Origin: Gemmatimonadota bacterium
GTDB lineage: Bacteria > 4572-55 > J002
NCBI GenBank assembly: GCA_003697105.1
Contig: RFFQ01000144.1
Coordinates: 1-38,237 of the forward strand
Direction: 5' to 3'
DNA length: 38,237 bases
Shown: positions 1-7,162 of the stretch, in pieces
How positions within the stretch are numbered: position 1 is the stretch's first letter
Layout: the number at the start of each line of letters is the position of its first letter
Notes under the pieces: model-generated
Databases searched by the model: none
What the model saw: the letters and a program-made list of their open reading frames with translations, nothing else
Told to the model about the DNA's origin: nothing
Made by a program: the position numbers and the translations under genes

Positions 1-89
1 CCCGCCATTACTGGGAAGCTAGCCAACTCGACCACGACAATTTAGATGCCCGCGCCCGGTTGGATGCCCTTCGGGCAGAAGGGTATTGA
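1..89 (+). CDS. C-terminal tail of a TPR-like protein (partial)
   Basis: An open frame enters from the left edge and stops at TGA 87-89. It encodes about 28 residues. The pattern (Y-W-E-A-S-Q-L-D-x-D-N, then A-R-A-R-L-D-A-L-R) resembles the helix B / next helix A junction of a tetratricopeptide repeat, as in many TPR proteins that end ...ARxRLxALRAEG. The start and the rest of the protein lie outside the window, so its function cannot be judged. A terminator hairpin follows 33 bases later, which supports a true gene end here. Confidence 0.55.
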   Translation, partial: RHYWEASQLDHDNLDARARLDALRAEGY

Positions 90-98
90 TAATTTTTC

Positions 99-126
99 TT
101 TACATTTACGCCAATTTGTGTAAAAT
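99..126 (+). promoter_or_regulatory. Putative sigma70-type promoter for the sensor kinase
   Basis: TTTACA (99-104) and TAAAAT (121-126) are separated by 16 bases, with TGTG just before the -10 box. Transcription would begin near 133, about 45 bases before the kinase start. The -10 box lies within the 5' arm of the terminator hairpin of the preceding gene, so terminator and promoter appear interleaved. This is motif matching only. Confidence 0.35.
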
Positions 127-160
127 AGCCAAGAGGTAAATGCGCCTATTGGCTATTTTT
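122..160 (+). terminator. Rho-independent terminator of the upstream TPR gene
   Basis: AAAATAGCCAA (122-132) pairs perfectly with TTGGCTATTTT (149-159), an 11-bp stem. A few further pairs (AGG/CCT) can form inside the loop after one mismatch. The stem ends in a T run. It lies between the TGA at 87-89 and the next start at 180. The arms are AT-rich enough for either direction. Confidence 0.65.
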
Positions 161-179
161 CATCTCCAAGACCACAACT

Positions 180-2408
180 ATGCGACTCAAAATTCTACAC
201 AAACTCCTGATTGTATTGATCTTATTTGCCGCTGTCCCCCTGTTGGTTGCCGGGCTTCGGATCATCAACATTGCCCATACCGCCAAAGAGACGAACATCC
301 TTGAAAAACATAGCGATAAAGCTCATGAAATTGCAAAAACCGTCGATTTTTATATGGGAAAATGGCTGGATGCCATGCTCCTAATTGCGAACTCTCAGGA
401 ACGGAAAGCCTTGGAGCGGGAAGAATTTGAAAATCTACTGATTACGTTGGTCGAAAGCTACGAGGACATCGTTTTATTACAAATCACCTTTTATGACGGT
501 AGCCAAAATACCGCCATCAAACAGACATTACTACGCGATATCCAACAAAAAAATCAGGCGTATGCCCAGCTGATCCAAAGCCTGCAAAAACCCACCCAAA
601 AAGCACTCCAAACCCAAGAGATCCAAATTGATGAAGTCTTTAAATCACCGGAATTAGAAACCTCATTTTTGACCATTTCCGTACCGATTCAACGGGAGCT
701 TATCGGGGTCGGCGCCCTCACCGGCATCATTGACCTCCGCGTTCTACAAAATGCCATTCAGGAACATTCCATTACAGGGCACAATGAAGACCACCGCCGC
801 CACTTGATTGCCTATATAGTGGATCAGAATGGACGTTTACTGTTCCACCCCGATATCAAACGTGTCCAAAAAGCAGAAAATCTCCACCAGATCAGCCTGA
901 TCAATAAAGTACTGACCGCCCAAACCGGCGCCATCATTACCGAGTCGTTTACCAATCTCAACGGCGAGAAGATGTTGGGTGCCGCCACATTTGCCAAAAA
1001 AGTCCCGTGGGTAGTCGTTGTGGAAGAACCCTTCAAAGAGGCGTATTATTCTGTACAACAAATGCGAACCCAACTGTGGTCGTGGATGTTGGTAGGTCTG
1101 GGTTTAGCCGTGATTTTTGCCTTCATTTTTGCGGATGCGTTCAATCGCCCCATTGCCCAGTTAGTGGAAGCGGCCCGAGGTGTCGCCGCCGGAAATTTTA
1201 ACCAGCAGGTTCATATTACCAATAAGGACGAATTAGGCGAACTTGCCAAAGTATTCAACAACATGACGGCGGAATTGCGGCGTTATGACGAAATCAATGT
1301 CAACAAATTGATCAGTGAACAAGCAAAAATTCAGGCAATCATCCGCAATATTGCCGATGGCATCATTGCTACCGATGTTCAAAAACGGATTTTGTTCCTC
1401 AACAAGCAAGCGGAACAGTGGTTTGGGGTTGATATTACCACCGCCCAACACCGGTTACTCATTGAATCCGTAAAAAGTGACAAGCTCGACCAACTGATTT
1501 CCGATACCCTCTATCCGGAAAAATCCGCCGAAGATGAGCCGAAGGATCATGCGGTCGAAATCAGCATTGTGGACGCCCAAACAATGGAAAATGTGGCGTT
1601 AAAAGCACTTGCCGCACCGGTTGTAGATGGCAAAAATCAAATTATCGGCGTGGTGACCGCTTTGCGGGACATCACCCGCGAAAAAGAAATTGACCGCATG
1701 AAATCGGAGATAGTCTCCGTCGTTTCGCATGAACTCCGCACCCCGTTGACCTCTATTCAGGGCTTCTCCCAACTGATGCTAGATGAAGACCTACCCCCCG
1801 AAGAACGTCAAAATTATGCCAATATCGTTATTAGTGAAGCCGACCGCTTGACCCACATGATCAATGAATTTCTCGACCTATCCCGCTTGGAATCCGGCCG
1901 AATGGAGATTACCCCGATCCCATTTAACCTGATTGATACTCTGATGAATACGGTCTTCGTGGTTAGTGCGCAAGCCAGTGAAAAAAATATCGCCATCTAT
2001 CCGGATTTTTACGCTGATGATGTTTACGTTTACGCCGATATGGATACCATTGGACAGGTGATGATGAACCTCCTTAGCAATGCCGTCAAATACAGCCCGC
2101 CAGACCGGGAGGTGACCGTCGCCGTAACAGACGAAGGGGATGAAGTCCGCGTATCTGTCATCGATCAAGGCTTTGGTATGAAGCAAAGCGACGCCGATAA
2201 AGTGTTTGATAAATTCTTCCGTGTCAAAAACGAAGTAACCCGCGACATCACCGGGACCGGGCTTGGTTTACCCATTGTGAAAGAAATCATTGAGCGGCAC
2301 GGGAAAACCATTCAAGTCATCAGTGAATTAGGAAAAGGGTCCACCTTTACCTTCACGCTGGATAAGGCAAAACCGGAAGATTTTGAGGTCGGTATGCCCG
2401 ATGAGTAA
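180..2408 (+). CDS. Membrane sensor histidine kinase (Cache-like sensor, HAMP, PAS, HisKA, HATPase)
   Basis: A 742-residue inner-membrane kinase that should autophosphorylate on His in response to a signal outside the membrane. The order is: membrane helix about 8-27; extracytoplasmic domain about 30-295 with the length and layout of a double-Cache domain; second helix about 300-321; HAMP about 322-372; PAS about 385-500; HisKA with SHELRTPL (phosphoacceptor H517); and HATPase with N630/N634, D662-x-G-x-G and the G692-T-G-L-G-L box. All catalytic motifs are intact. No response regulator gene is adjacent. Its stop overlaps the murJ start by 8 bases, so the two are probably co-transcribed and translationally coupled. 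The input signal and the partner regulator cannot be read from the sequence. Confidence 0.93.
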   Translation: MRLKILHKLLIVLILFAAVPLLVAGLRIINIAHTAKETNILEKHSDKAHEIAKTVDFYMGKWLDAMLLIANSQERKALEREEFENLLITLVESYEDIVLLQITFYDGSQNTAIKQTLLRDIQQKNQAYAQLIQSLQKPTQKALQTQEIQIDEVFKSPELETSFLTISVPIQRELIGVGALTGIIDLRVLQNAIQEHSITGHNEDHRRHLIAYIVDQNGRLLFHPDIKRVQKAENLHQISLINKVLTAQTGAIITESFTNLNGEKMLGAATFAKKVPWVVVVEEPFKEAYYSVQQMRTQLWSWMLVGLGLAVIFAFIFADAFNRPIAQLVEAARGVAAGNFNQQVHITNKDELGELAKVFNNMTAELRRYDEINVNKLISEQAKIQAIIRNIADGIIATDVQKRILFLNKQAEQWFGVDITTAQHRLLIESVKSDKLDQLISDTLYPEKSAEDEPKDHAVEISIVDAQTMENVALKALAAPVVDGKNQIIGVVTALRDITREKEIDRMKSEIVSVVSHELRTPLTSIQGFSQLMLDEDLPPEERQNYANIVISEADRLTHMINEFLDLSRLESGRMEITPIPFNLIDTLMNTVFVVSAQASEKNIAIYPDFYADDVYVYADMDTIGQVMMNLLSNAVKYSPPDREVTVAVTDEGDEVRVSVIDQGFGMKQSDADKVFDKFFRVKNEVTRDITGTGLGLPIVKEIIERHGKTIQVISELGKGSTFTFTLDKAKPEDFEVGMPDE

Positions 2409-3993
2409 ACAGACGACCCGTTCGGCGGGTCAAATCGCCTTTGCCACGTTGATTTCGCGGATATTGGGCTTGTGCCGCGATATGGTAAAGGCGTACTTTT
2501 TGGGTACCTCAATGGCCGCCGATGCCTTTACGGTGGCGTTTCGTATCCCCAGTATGTTGCGGCAACTGCTGGGCGAGGGTGCTCTCAGTGCCGCGTTTGT
2601 ACCCACTTACACCGAATATCTGACCCGCCACAACCGGGACGCCGCTTGGAAACTGGTCAACAATGTCATTACTTTATTGATGGGAGTACTACTGACCCTA
2701 ACAGCGGCAGGCGTGATATTCTCCCCCCAATTCGTACAGATTATTGCCCGTGGTTTTGACCTCATTCCCGGTAAGCTCACCCTAACAGTTACCCTCACCC
2801 GAATTTTATTCCCCTACATCTTTTTTGTCAGTCTTGCCGCGCTCGCCATGGGCATTCTAAACTCCCACCGCCAATTTTTTATACCGGCACTAGCACCGGT
2901 CATGCTCAATATCAGTTTGATCTTATCCGCGTTTGTCCTTAGTCCCCTGTTTGGCGACACGCCAGAACAGCAAGTATTTGGGTTTGCTATCGGAGGATTG
3001 ATCGGCGGAATGGGACAATTGGCAATTCAACTCCCCGCACTGTTCAAGTTAGGACTGCGATACCGCCCCCAATTCAACTGGCGCCACCCGGGCGTAGTAC
3101 GAATTGTCAAGCTGATGATCCCCGGTCTGTTTGGCATCGCTATTTATGAGATTAACCTCTTTGCGGATACATTTTTAGCTTCCTTATTGGAAGATGGTAG
3201 CATTGCCGCTTTGGAATATGGCAATCGATTGGTGCAACTACCACTTGGGGCATTTGCCACCGCCATCGGTACGGCCATTTTACCGGCGCTTTCGGAACAC
3301 GCCGCCCACCATAATGTTACCGAACTGAAAAAAACATTTTCACACGCCATCCGCTTGATTTTGCTGATCTTGATACCCGCTACGGTGGGCTTGATTTTAC
3401 TTGCCGACCCAATGATTCGGGTACTGCTACAACGCGGTGCTTTTGATGCCTCCCGCTCTTTACCGATGACCACCGGCGCATTGACCTTTTACGCCTTTGG
3501 CTTGTGTTCCTATGGACTTGTCAAAGGAATTGTTCCGGTGTTTTATGCCATGAAAGATACCCAAACTCCGGTCAAAACAGCGGCAGTCGCCATGCTGACC
3601 AACATTACGCTGAACATCATTCTGATGCGTTACTTACAATTGCGCGGACTCGCACTCGCAACGGCGCTTTCTGCCACGCTCAACGTGGTCTTGCTATGGC
3701 TTATTTTGAACCACCGTTTGGGGCTTAAAGTGAACCGGGAAATTGGGGTCAGTGTTATTAAAACACTGGTCGCAACTGCCATAATGGGCGGCATCTGTTG
3801 GATATCATTACAAGGGTGCTATGCGGTGTTCCCCACATCAATCCTTTGGGGACGTTTGCTGGTACTTTTTATCCCACTAATCCTGAGTCTGATCAGCTTT
3901 GTGGGCATCGCGCACCTTATGCGCCACAATGAAATCCATGAAATTATCCACTTGATCCGGCAAAAGAGGAAACCGGTACCTTCCCCCAAGTGA
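2401..3993 (+). CDS. murJ: Lipid II flippase MurJ (MviN family)
   Basis: A 530-residue polytopic membrane protein of the MOP superfamily. It moves lipid II across the inner membrane for peptidoglycan synthesis. Family features include the N-terminal run T-R-S-A-G-Q-I-A-F-A-T-L-I-S-R-I-L-G, then A-F-x-V-A-F-R-I-P (F-R-I-P), L-R-x-L-x-G-E-G-A-L-S-A-A-F-V-P near residue 50, and about 14 hydrophobic segments. I use ATG 2401, because the M-S-K-Q start aligns with the family and GAGGT lies 11 bases upstream. A TTG at 2383 in the same frame is possible but less likely. The gene overlaps the end of the sensor kinase by 8 bases. No clear intrinsic terminator follows. Confidence 0.96.
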   Translation: MSKQTTRSAGQIAFATLISRILGLCRDMVKAYFLGTSMAADAFTVAFRIPSMLRQLLGEGALSAAFVPTYTEYLTRHNRDAAWKLVNNVITLLMGVLLTLTAAGVIFSPQFVQIIARGFDLIPGKLTLTVTLTRILFPYIFFVSLAALAMGILNSHRQFFIPALAPVMLNISLILSAFVLSPLFGDTPEQQVFGFAIGGLIGGMGQLAIQLPALFKLGLRYRPQFNWRHPGVVRIVKLMIPGLFGIAIYEINLFADTFLASLLEDGSIAALEYGNRLVQLPLGAFATAIGTAILPALSEHAAHHNVTELKKTFSHAIRLILLILIPATVGLILLADPMIRVLLQRGAFDASRSLPMTTGALTFYAFGLCSYGLVKGIVPVFYAMKDTQTPVKTAAVAMLTNITLNIILMRYLQLRGLALATALSATLNVVLLWLILNHRLGLKVNREIGVSVIKTLVATAIMGGICWISLQGCYAVFPTSILWGRLLVLFIPLILSLISFVGIAHLMRHNEIHEIIHLIRQKRKPVPSPK

Positions 3994-4339
3994 TAATATT
4001 GTGGTCACCTGCGTTCTTCCCAACAACGCGAGGTCATTCCGGCAACGTTACCCCGCCCACCGGCTGACAATATAATTTTCACCCTGACATCAATATTTAA
4101 CTAACCCGTTTTATAACAATATGTTACAATTCTGGATCGTGAGTTGCATTACCAGCCAAACAGTATCAATCCAATGTTTAATCATCATTCATATTTGCTG
4201 GGGGCAATCATGAAGACAAAAAACACAACAACGACCACGGAAGCAGGTCGCAAGCACCGGGTACATCAGTTCATCATTTACTGATCTCATACCAATCAAA
4301 TAAACGCTACCTTCTGTTGTTCATCCTCCTCCCACAAAG

Positions 4340-4368
4340 CAGGGGCTTGATTTTTCATCAAGTCCCTG
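4340..4368. other. Strong intergenic hairpin without T tail
   Basis: CAGGGGCTTGAT (4340-4351) pairs with ATCAAGTCCCTG (4357-4368). This gives 12 bp with one G-T wobble and a TTTTC loop. No T run follows, so it is not a standard intrinsic terminator on the plus strand. It lies just upstream of the promoter for the zinc-ribbon gene. It could end a small transcript or mark a structured RNA. Confidence 0.5.
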
Positions 4369-4393
4369 TGTTCATTCCACCATCCTTTTTCGC

Positions 4394-4422
4394 TTGACAG
4401 CCGATCCGGATCAAATTATCTA
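4394..4422 (+). promoter_or_regulatory. Sigma70-type promoter for the 4477 operon
   Basis: A perfect TTGACA (4394-4399) is followed after 16-17 bases by TTATCT/TATCTA (4416-4422), with TATAAC immediately after. It lies about 55 bases upstream of the ATG at 4477 and would drive the zinc-ribbon / beta-protein / CcmA-like set. Confidence 0.55.
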
Positions 4423-4476
4423 TAACACCTTATAAATTCACTACTTGTTCAACGTTTTATCCGAAAAAGGTTCGTT

Positions 4477-5046
4477 ATGGTTGCAACCCTTGTTGTCATT
4501 ATTCTTTTAGCCTCCGTGGCGGGGATATATGTAGTCATACCATTATTTTCACCCCCCACCGTCAAACCGAAACGGGTTGGGGAGTATTCCAAATGGCATC
4601 GCTTACAGGAGCAAAAAACGGCGGTCTTACAAAATTTACACGATTTGGATTTGGAATATCAGATGGGAAAAATCGGGGAAGCGGATTATCAGGAACTCCG
4701 GCAAAAGCTCAAAGCAGAAGCAGCCTCCGTGCTAAGCGCACTAGACCAAGTGCAGCAACACCAACAGTGGGATAGCTGGATTGAGACGGAAGTCCGCCAA
4801 CGCCGGCAGCGCTCCCCCGGAGACGGTTCTATCGCAGAATCACCCACCTTTGAGATGAATGAGGATACACCTTTAACTTGTACCAACTGTAATCATACCA
4901 ACCCGCCTCATGCCAAATTTTGTTCCACTTGCGGAACCTCATTGGCACAACCAACGTGCCCGCAATGCGGTGCATCTTATAAAATTGGTGATAATTTTTG
5001 TAATCAATGCGGAACACCCTTGACGGAAAAGGCGAGCTCTTCATAA
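4477..5046 (+). CDS. Membrane-anchored double zinc-ribbon protein
   Basis: 189 residues, function unknown. One N-terminal membrane helix (about 3-25) is followed by a helical segment with the pattern L-x-x-L-D-L-E-Y-x-x-G-K-I-x-x-x-D-Y-x-x-L-R-x-x-L (about 50-85). That pattern is also seen in CcmI-like and other short membrane-bound proteins. The C-terminal part holds zinc ribbons: C-T-N-C ... C-S-T-C-G, then C-P-Q-C ... C-N-Q-C-G, eight cysteines in four CxxC knuckles. It has its own promoter and overlaps the next start by one base (TAATG). The next protein carries the same helical pattern at its C-terminus. With a CcmA-like ATPase two genes on, a link to cytochrome c maturation is a reasonable guess, but no more. 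Confidence 0.8.
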   Translation: MVATLVVIILLASVAGIYVVIPLFSPPTVKPKRVGEYSKWHRLQEQKTAVLQNLHDLDLEYQMGKIGEADYQELRQKLKAEAASVLSALDQVQQHQQWDSWIETEVRQRRQRSPGDGSIAESPTFEMNEDTPLTCTNCNHTNPPHAKFCSTCGTSLAQPTCPQCGASYKIGDNFCNQCGTPLTEKASSS

Positions 5047-6416
5047 TGAAAACTAAATCTTTTTTATGGCTGTTTATTTTGCTACTGCCGGGTATCGTCT
5101 CTGCCGTAACGATACGCGGAACCATCACCAACGGGACAACAGGAGACCCCGGTACACCGGATCGGGTTGTGTTGAAAATGCCGGGGGAACATGAGATGGA
5201 AGTTCATGAAACCATCGAAAGCCCCCCCGGGGAATTTACGTTTACAGATTTGAGTCTACGGGGAGTTTACCTGATTCAGGCAGATTATCAGGGCGTGAAA
5301 TATAATCTCAATATTCGTCCTGCCGGCGAAGAGGTCATCAAGGCGAATTTAACAATATACGAATCGACGCCCAATTGGGAAGATGTGACAGTGATGATCC
5401 CCCATTTTATTGTGGGTTCTGTGGATGGTGAACGGTTGCGGATCGACCGCACGTTTGGCATTACCAACAACAGTTTGAAGACAATCCATGAACCGGGTAA
5501 AGGGACATTTGTATTTGCTTTGCCGGCAAGTATTGCACTCAATGATCCACATCACCCGGTCTCGCTAACCGCCACAACCGAAGGTGAAATGCCCCTCCGC
5601 TTACCCTTAAAACCGCTCTCACCACCCGTTGATACACTTAACGAGTTAGCAGATGCCAGTTCCACAACAGAAGTAAGCGGTCTGGAGGGGCTAGAAAGCG
5701 GTACAATAGAAATTAGCGGGCTTGCCACGATTGATTTCCCCTTTTCCATAACCGAAACCGAACAGTACCGGTTGTACGGTATTCAATTTCCACTGAAACC
5801 GGGACGGACTGAGGTCAATGTGGTTTACGATGTCCCCTATACCGACAATGCCTACCAAATGATAGATTTTTATCCGTACCCGCTCGCGGAATCCAATCTG
5901 TTTGTTGTCCCACAGGATATAAAAGTGGAAAGTAATCAGGTTCGGTTTGAAAGGGAAGATGCCGAACGGCACTTTGCATTTTATGTGATTTCGGCGCTCC
6001 CTGCCAACAGTACATTGAAAATCCATTTTTCCGGGGGATCGTTTGAGGAATTGCAAGAAGCCACCGCAGCAGAGCACGATCATTCAACCCAACGAGGCGA
6101 AATCGTCCGCCGCCCTAATATCATAAGCGAAAATCGAATCCGGATTCCGGTAATTCTGACCGGACTCGGTTTACTGTTTATGATGTTACTGTTTCAGATC
6201 AGCCACCATCCCCCGCTGAATGTGGGAAGTGTTCCCAGTGAGAATAGCCGTAAGGCATTGGAACGTCAACGCGAAGCCTTGTTAAATGCAATGGCGCGCG
6301 CGGATGATGAATTCGCCGCCGGCCAACTGAACAAGCAGGATTACCAAAAGCGGCGCACCGACCTCAAAAACCGGTTGATCCACGTCCTGAAAGAGATGGA
6401 GAATACCCTTGACTGA
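5046..6416 (+). CDS. Secreted beta-rich, membrane-anchored protein with CcmI-like helical tail
   Basis: 456 residues from ATG 5046, which overlaps the preceding stop (TAATG) and has AAGGCGAG upstream. A longer frame from 5007 reads through the zinc-ribbon gene and lacks a signal peptide at its start. There is a signal peptide about 1-18 (M-K-T-K-S-F-L-W-L-F-I ... V-S-A). A carboxypeptidase-regulatory-like beta domain follows (about 20-100), then more beta-rich sequence. A C-terminal membrane helix (about 375-395) precedes a cytosolic helical tail with A-D-D-E-F-A-A-G-Q-L-N-K-Q-D-Y-Q-K-R-R, the same pattern as in the upstream protein. The bulk would lie outside the inner membrane. Function is not known. 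Position before the CcmA-like gene suggests a role with that ATPase. Confidence 0.8.
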   Translation: MKTKSFLWLFILLLPGIVSAVTIRGTITNGTTGDPGTPDRVVLKMPGEHEMEVHETIESPPGEFTFTDLSLRGVYLIQADYQGVKYNLNIRPAGEEVIKANLTIYESTPNWEDVTVMIPHFIVGSVDGERLRIDRTFGITNNSLKTIHEPGKGTFVFALPASIALNDPHHPVSLTATTEGEMPLRLPLKPLSPPVDTLNELADASSTTEVSGLEGLESGTIEISGLATIDFPFSITETEQYRLYGIQFPLKPGRTEVNVVYDVPYTDNAYQMIDFYPYPLAESNLFVVPQDIKVESNQVRFEREDAERHFAFYVISALPANSTLKIHFSGGSFEELQEATAAEHDHSTQRGEIVRRPNIISENRIRIPVILTGLGLLFMMLLFQISHHPPLNVGSVPSENSRKALERQREALLNAMARADDEFAAGQLNKQDYQKRRTDLKNRLIHVLKEMENTLD

Positions 6417-7125
6417 TACCACCGCACCGGTTCTCACAGTCGAGCATGTTTCCAAGTCGTTTCGGCGGTATGTCGCCCTGCGTGATGTGGATTTCAAGGT
6501 GTACGCCGGCGAATTTTTCGCCATTTTTGGGCGGAACGGCGCCGGCAAAACCACCCTCCTGCGCATTTTAGCCACGATTCTGAAACCCTCCAGCGGCGCC
6601 ATTTACTATGCGGGCAAGAATATCCTTGCCGACCCGGCAACCTACCGGCGGCAGTTGGGCGTGGTATCGCATAGCCCATTTTTGTACCCGGATCTGACCG
6701 GACGCCAAAATTTAGAATTTTACAGCAAACTATATGATATTCCCCACCCCACGAACCACATCGATCAATTGCTGGTTCAGGTCAATTTACAAGACAAAGC
6801 ACACCAGCCGGTACGCAGTTATTCACGGGGAATGTTGCAACGGCTTTCCATTGCGCGAGCGTTGTTGCATAACCCCCAAGTCCTTTTATTCGATGAACCG
6901 TTCACCGGATTGGACAGGTCTGCTGAAAACACCCTAGACCGGTTGCTCCGCCAAAATCATACGGGCGCTCGTATTGCGATTTTGGTCACGCACGATCTGG
7001 AAAAAGGGTATCACCATGCAGACCGGCTCTCTGTGCTGGAAAAAGGAAAATTGATCGACATGGGGCACAAAGCAGACCTCCCCTTTGATGAATTCCGCCA
7101 GACGTACGAGTCCTATCTTAACTAA
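6409..7125 (+). CDS. ccmA: CcmA-like ABC transporter ATP-binding protein
   Basis: 238 residues, a soluble ABC ATPase on the cytoplasmic side of the membrane. Walker A G41-R-N-G-A-G-K-T-T, signature S139-R-G-M-x-Q-R-L, Walker B with D162-E163 and H-loop H195 are all intact. The stretch G-V-V-S-H-x-x-x-L-Y-x-D-L-T-x-x-x-N-L-x-F-Y-x-x-L-Y is typical of heme-exporter ATPases (CcmA). The start is TTG 6409, with GGAG 7 bases upstream and an 8-base overlap with the preceding gene. No in-frame ATG fits. CcmB, CcmC and CcmE are not in the window, so the permease partner is unknown. A general ABC-2-type ATPase is the alternative reading. Confidence 0.8.
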   Translation: MTDTTAPVLTVEHVSKSFRRYVALRDVDFKVYAGEFFAIFGRNGAGKTTLLRILATILKPSSGAIYYAGKNILADPATYRRQLGVVSHSPFLYPDLTGRQNLEFYSKLYDIPHPTNHIDQLLVQVNLQDKAHQPVRSYSRGMLQRLSIARALLHNPQVLLFDEPFTGLDRSAENTLDRLLRQNHTGARIAILVTHDLEKGYHHADRLSVLEKGKLIDMGHKADLPFDEFRQTYESYLN

Positions 7126-7162
7126 ACCGATCTCTTGATTCGCGTCGCCTATCTGATAATTC

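Larger units (their letters stand above)
3994..4476. other. 483-bp intergenic region with hairpin and promoter
   Basis: There is no convincing gene here. Near the murJ end, ATATTGT (3996-4002) can pair with ACAATAT (4067-4073), followed by AATTTT. This is a weak, branched terminator candidate. A 24-codon frame at 4210-4284 (starting M-K-T-K-N-T, GGGG upstream) is possible but has no other support. A strong 12-bp hairpin sits at 4340-4368 and a good promoter at 4394-4422; both are listed separately. The length is unusual for this gene-dense window, so a structured leader or small RNA is possible. Confidence 0.5.

Noticed and set aside
4210-4284. 24-codon open frame starting M-K-T-K-N-T
   Set aside because: It has only a weak GGGG upstream, no matching promoter, and simple Thr-rich sequence. 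Kept only as a possibility in the gap entry.
5691-6083. 130-codon minus-strand frame
   Set aside because: It is antisense to the beta-rich membrane protein gene, with no ribosome site or domain.
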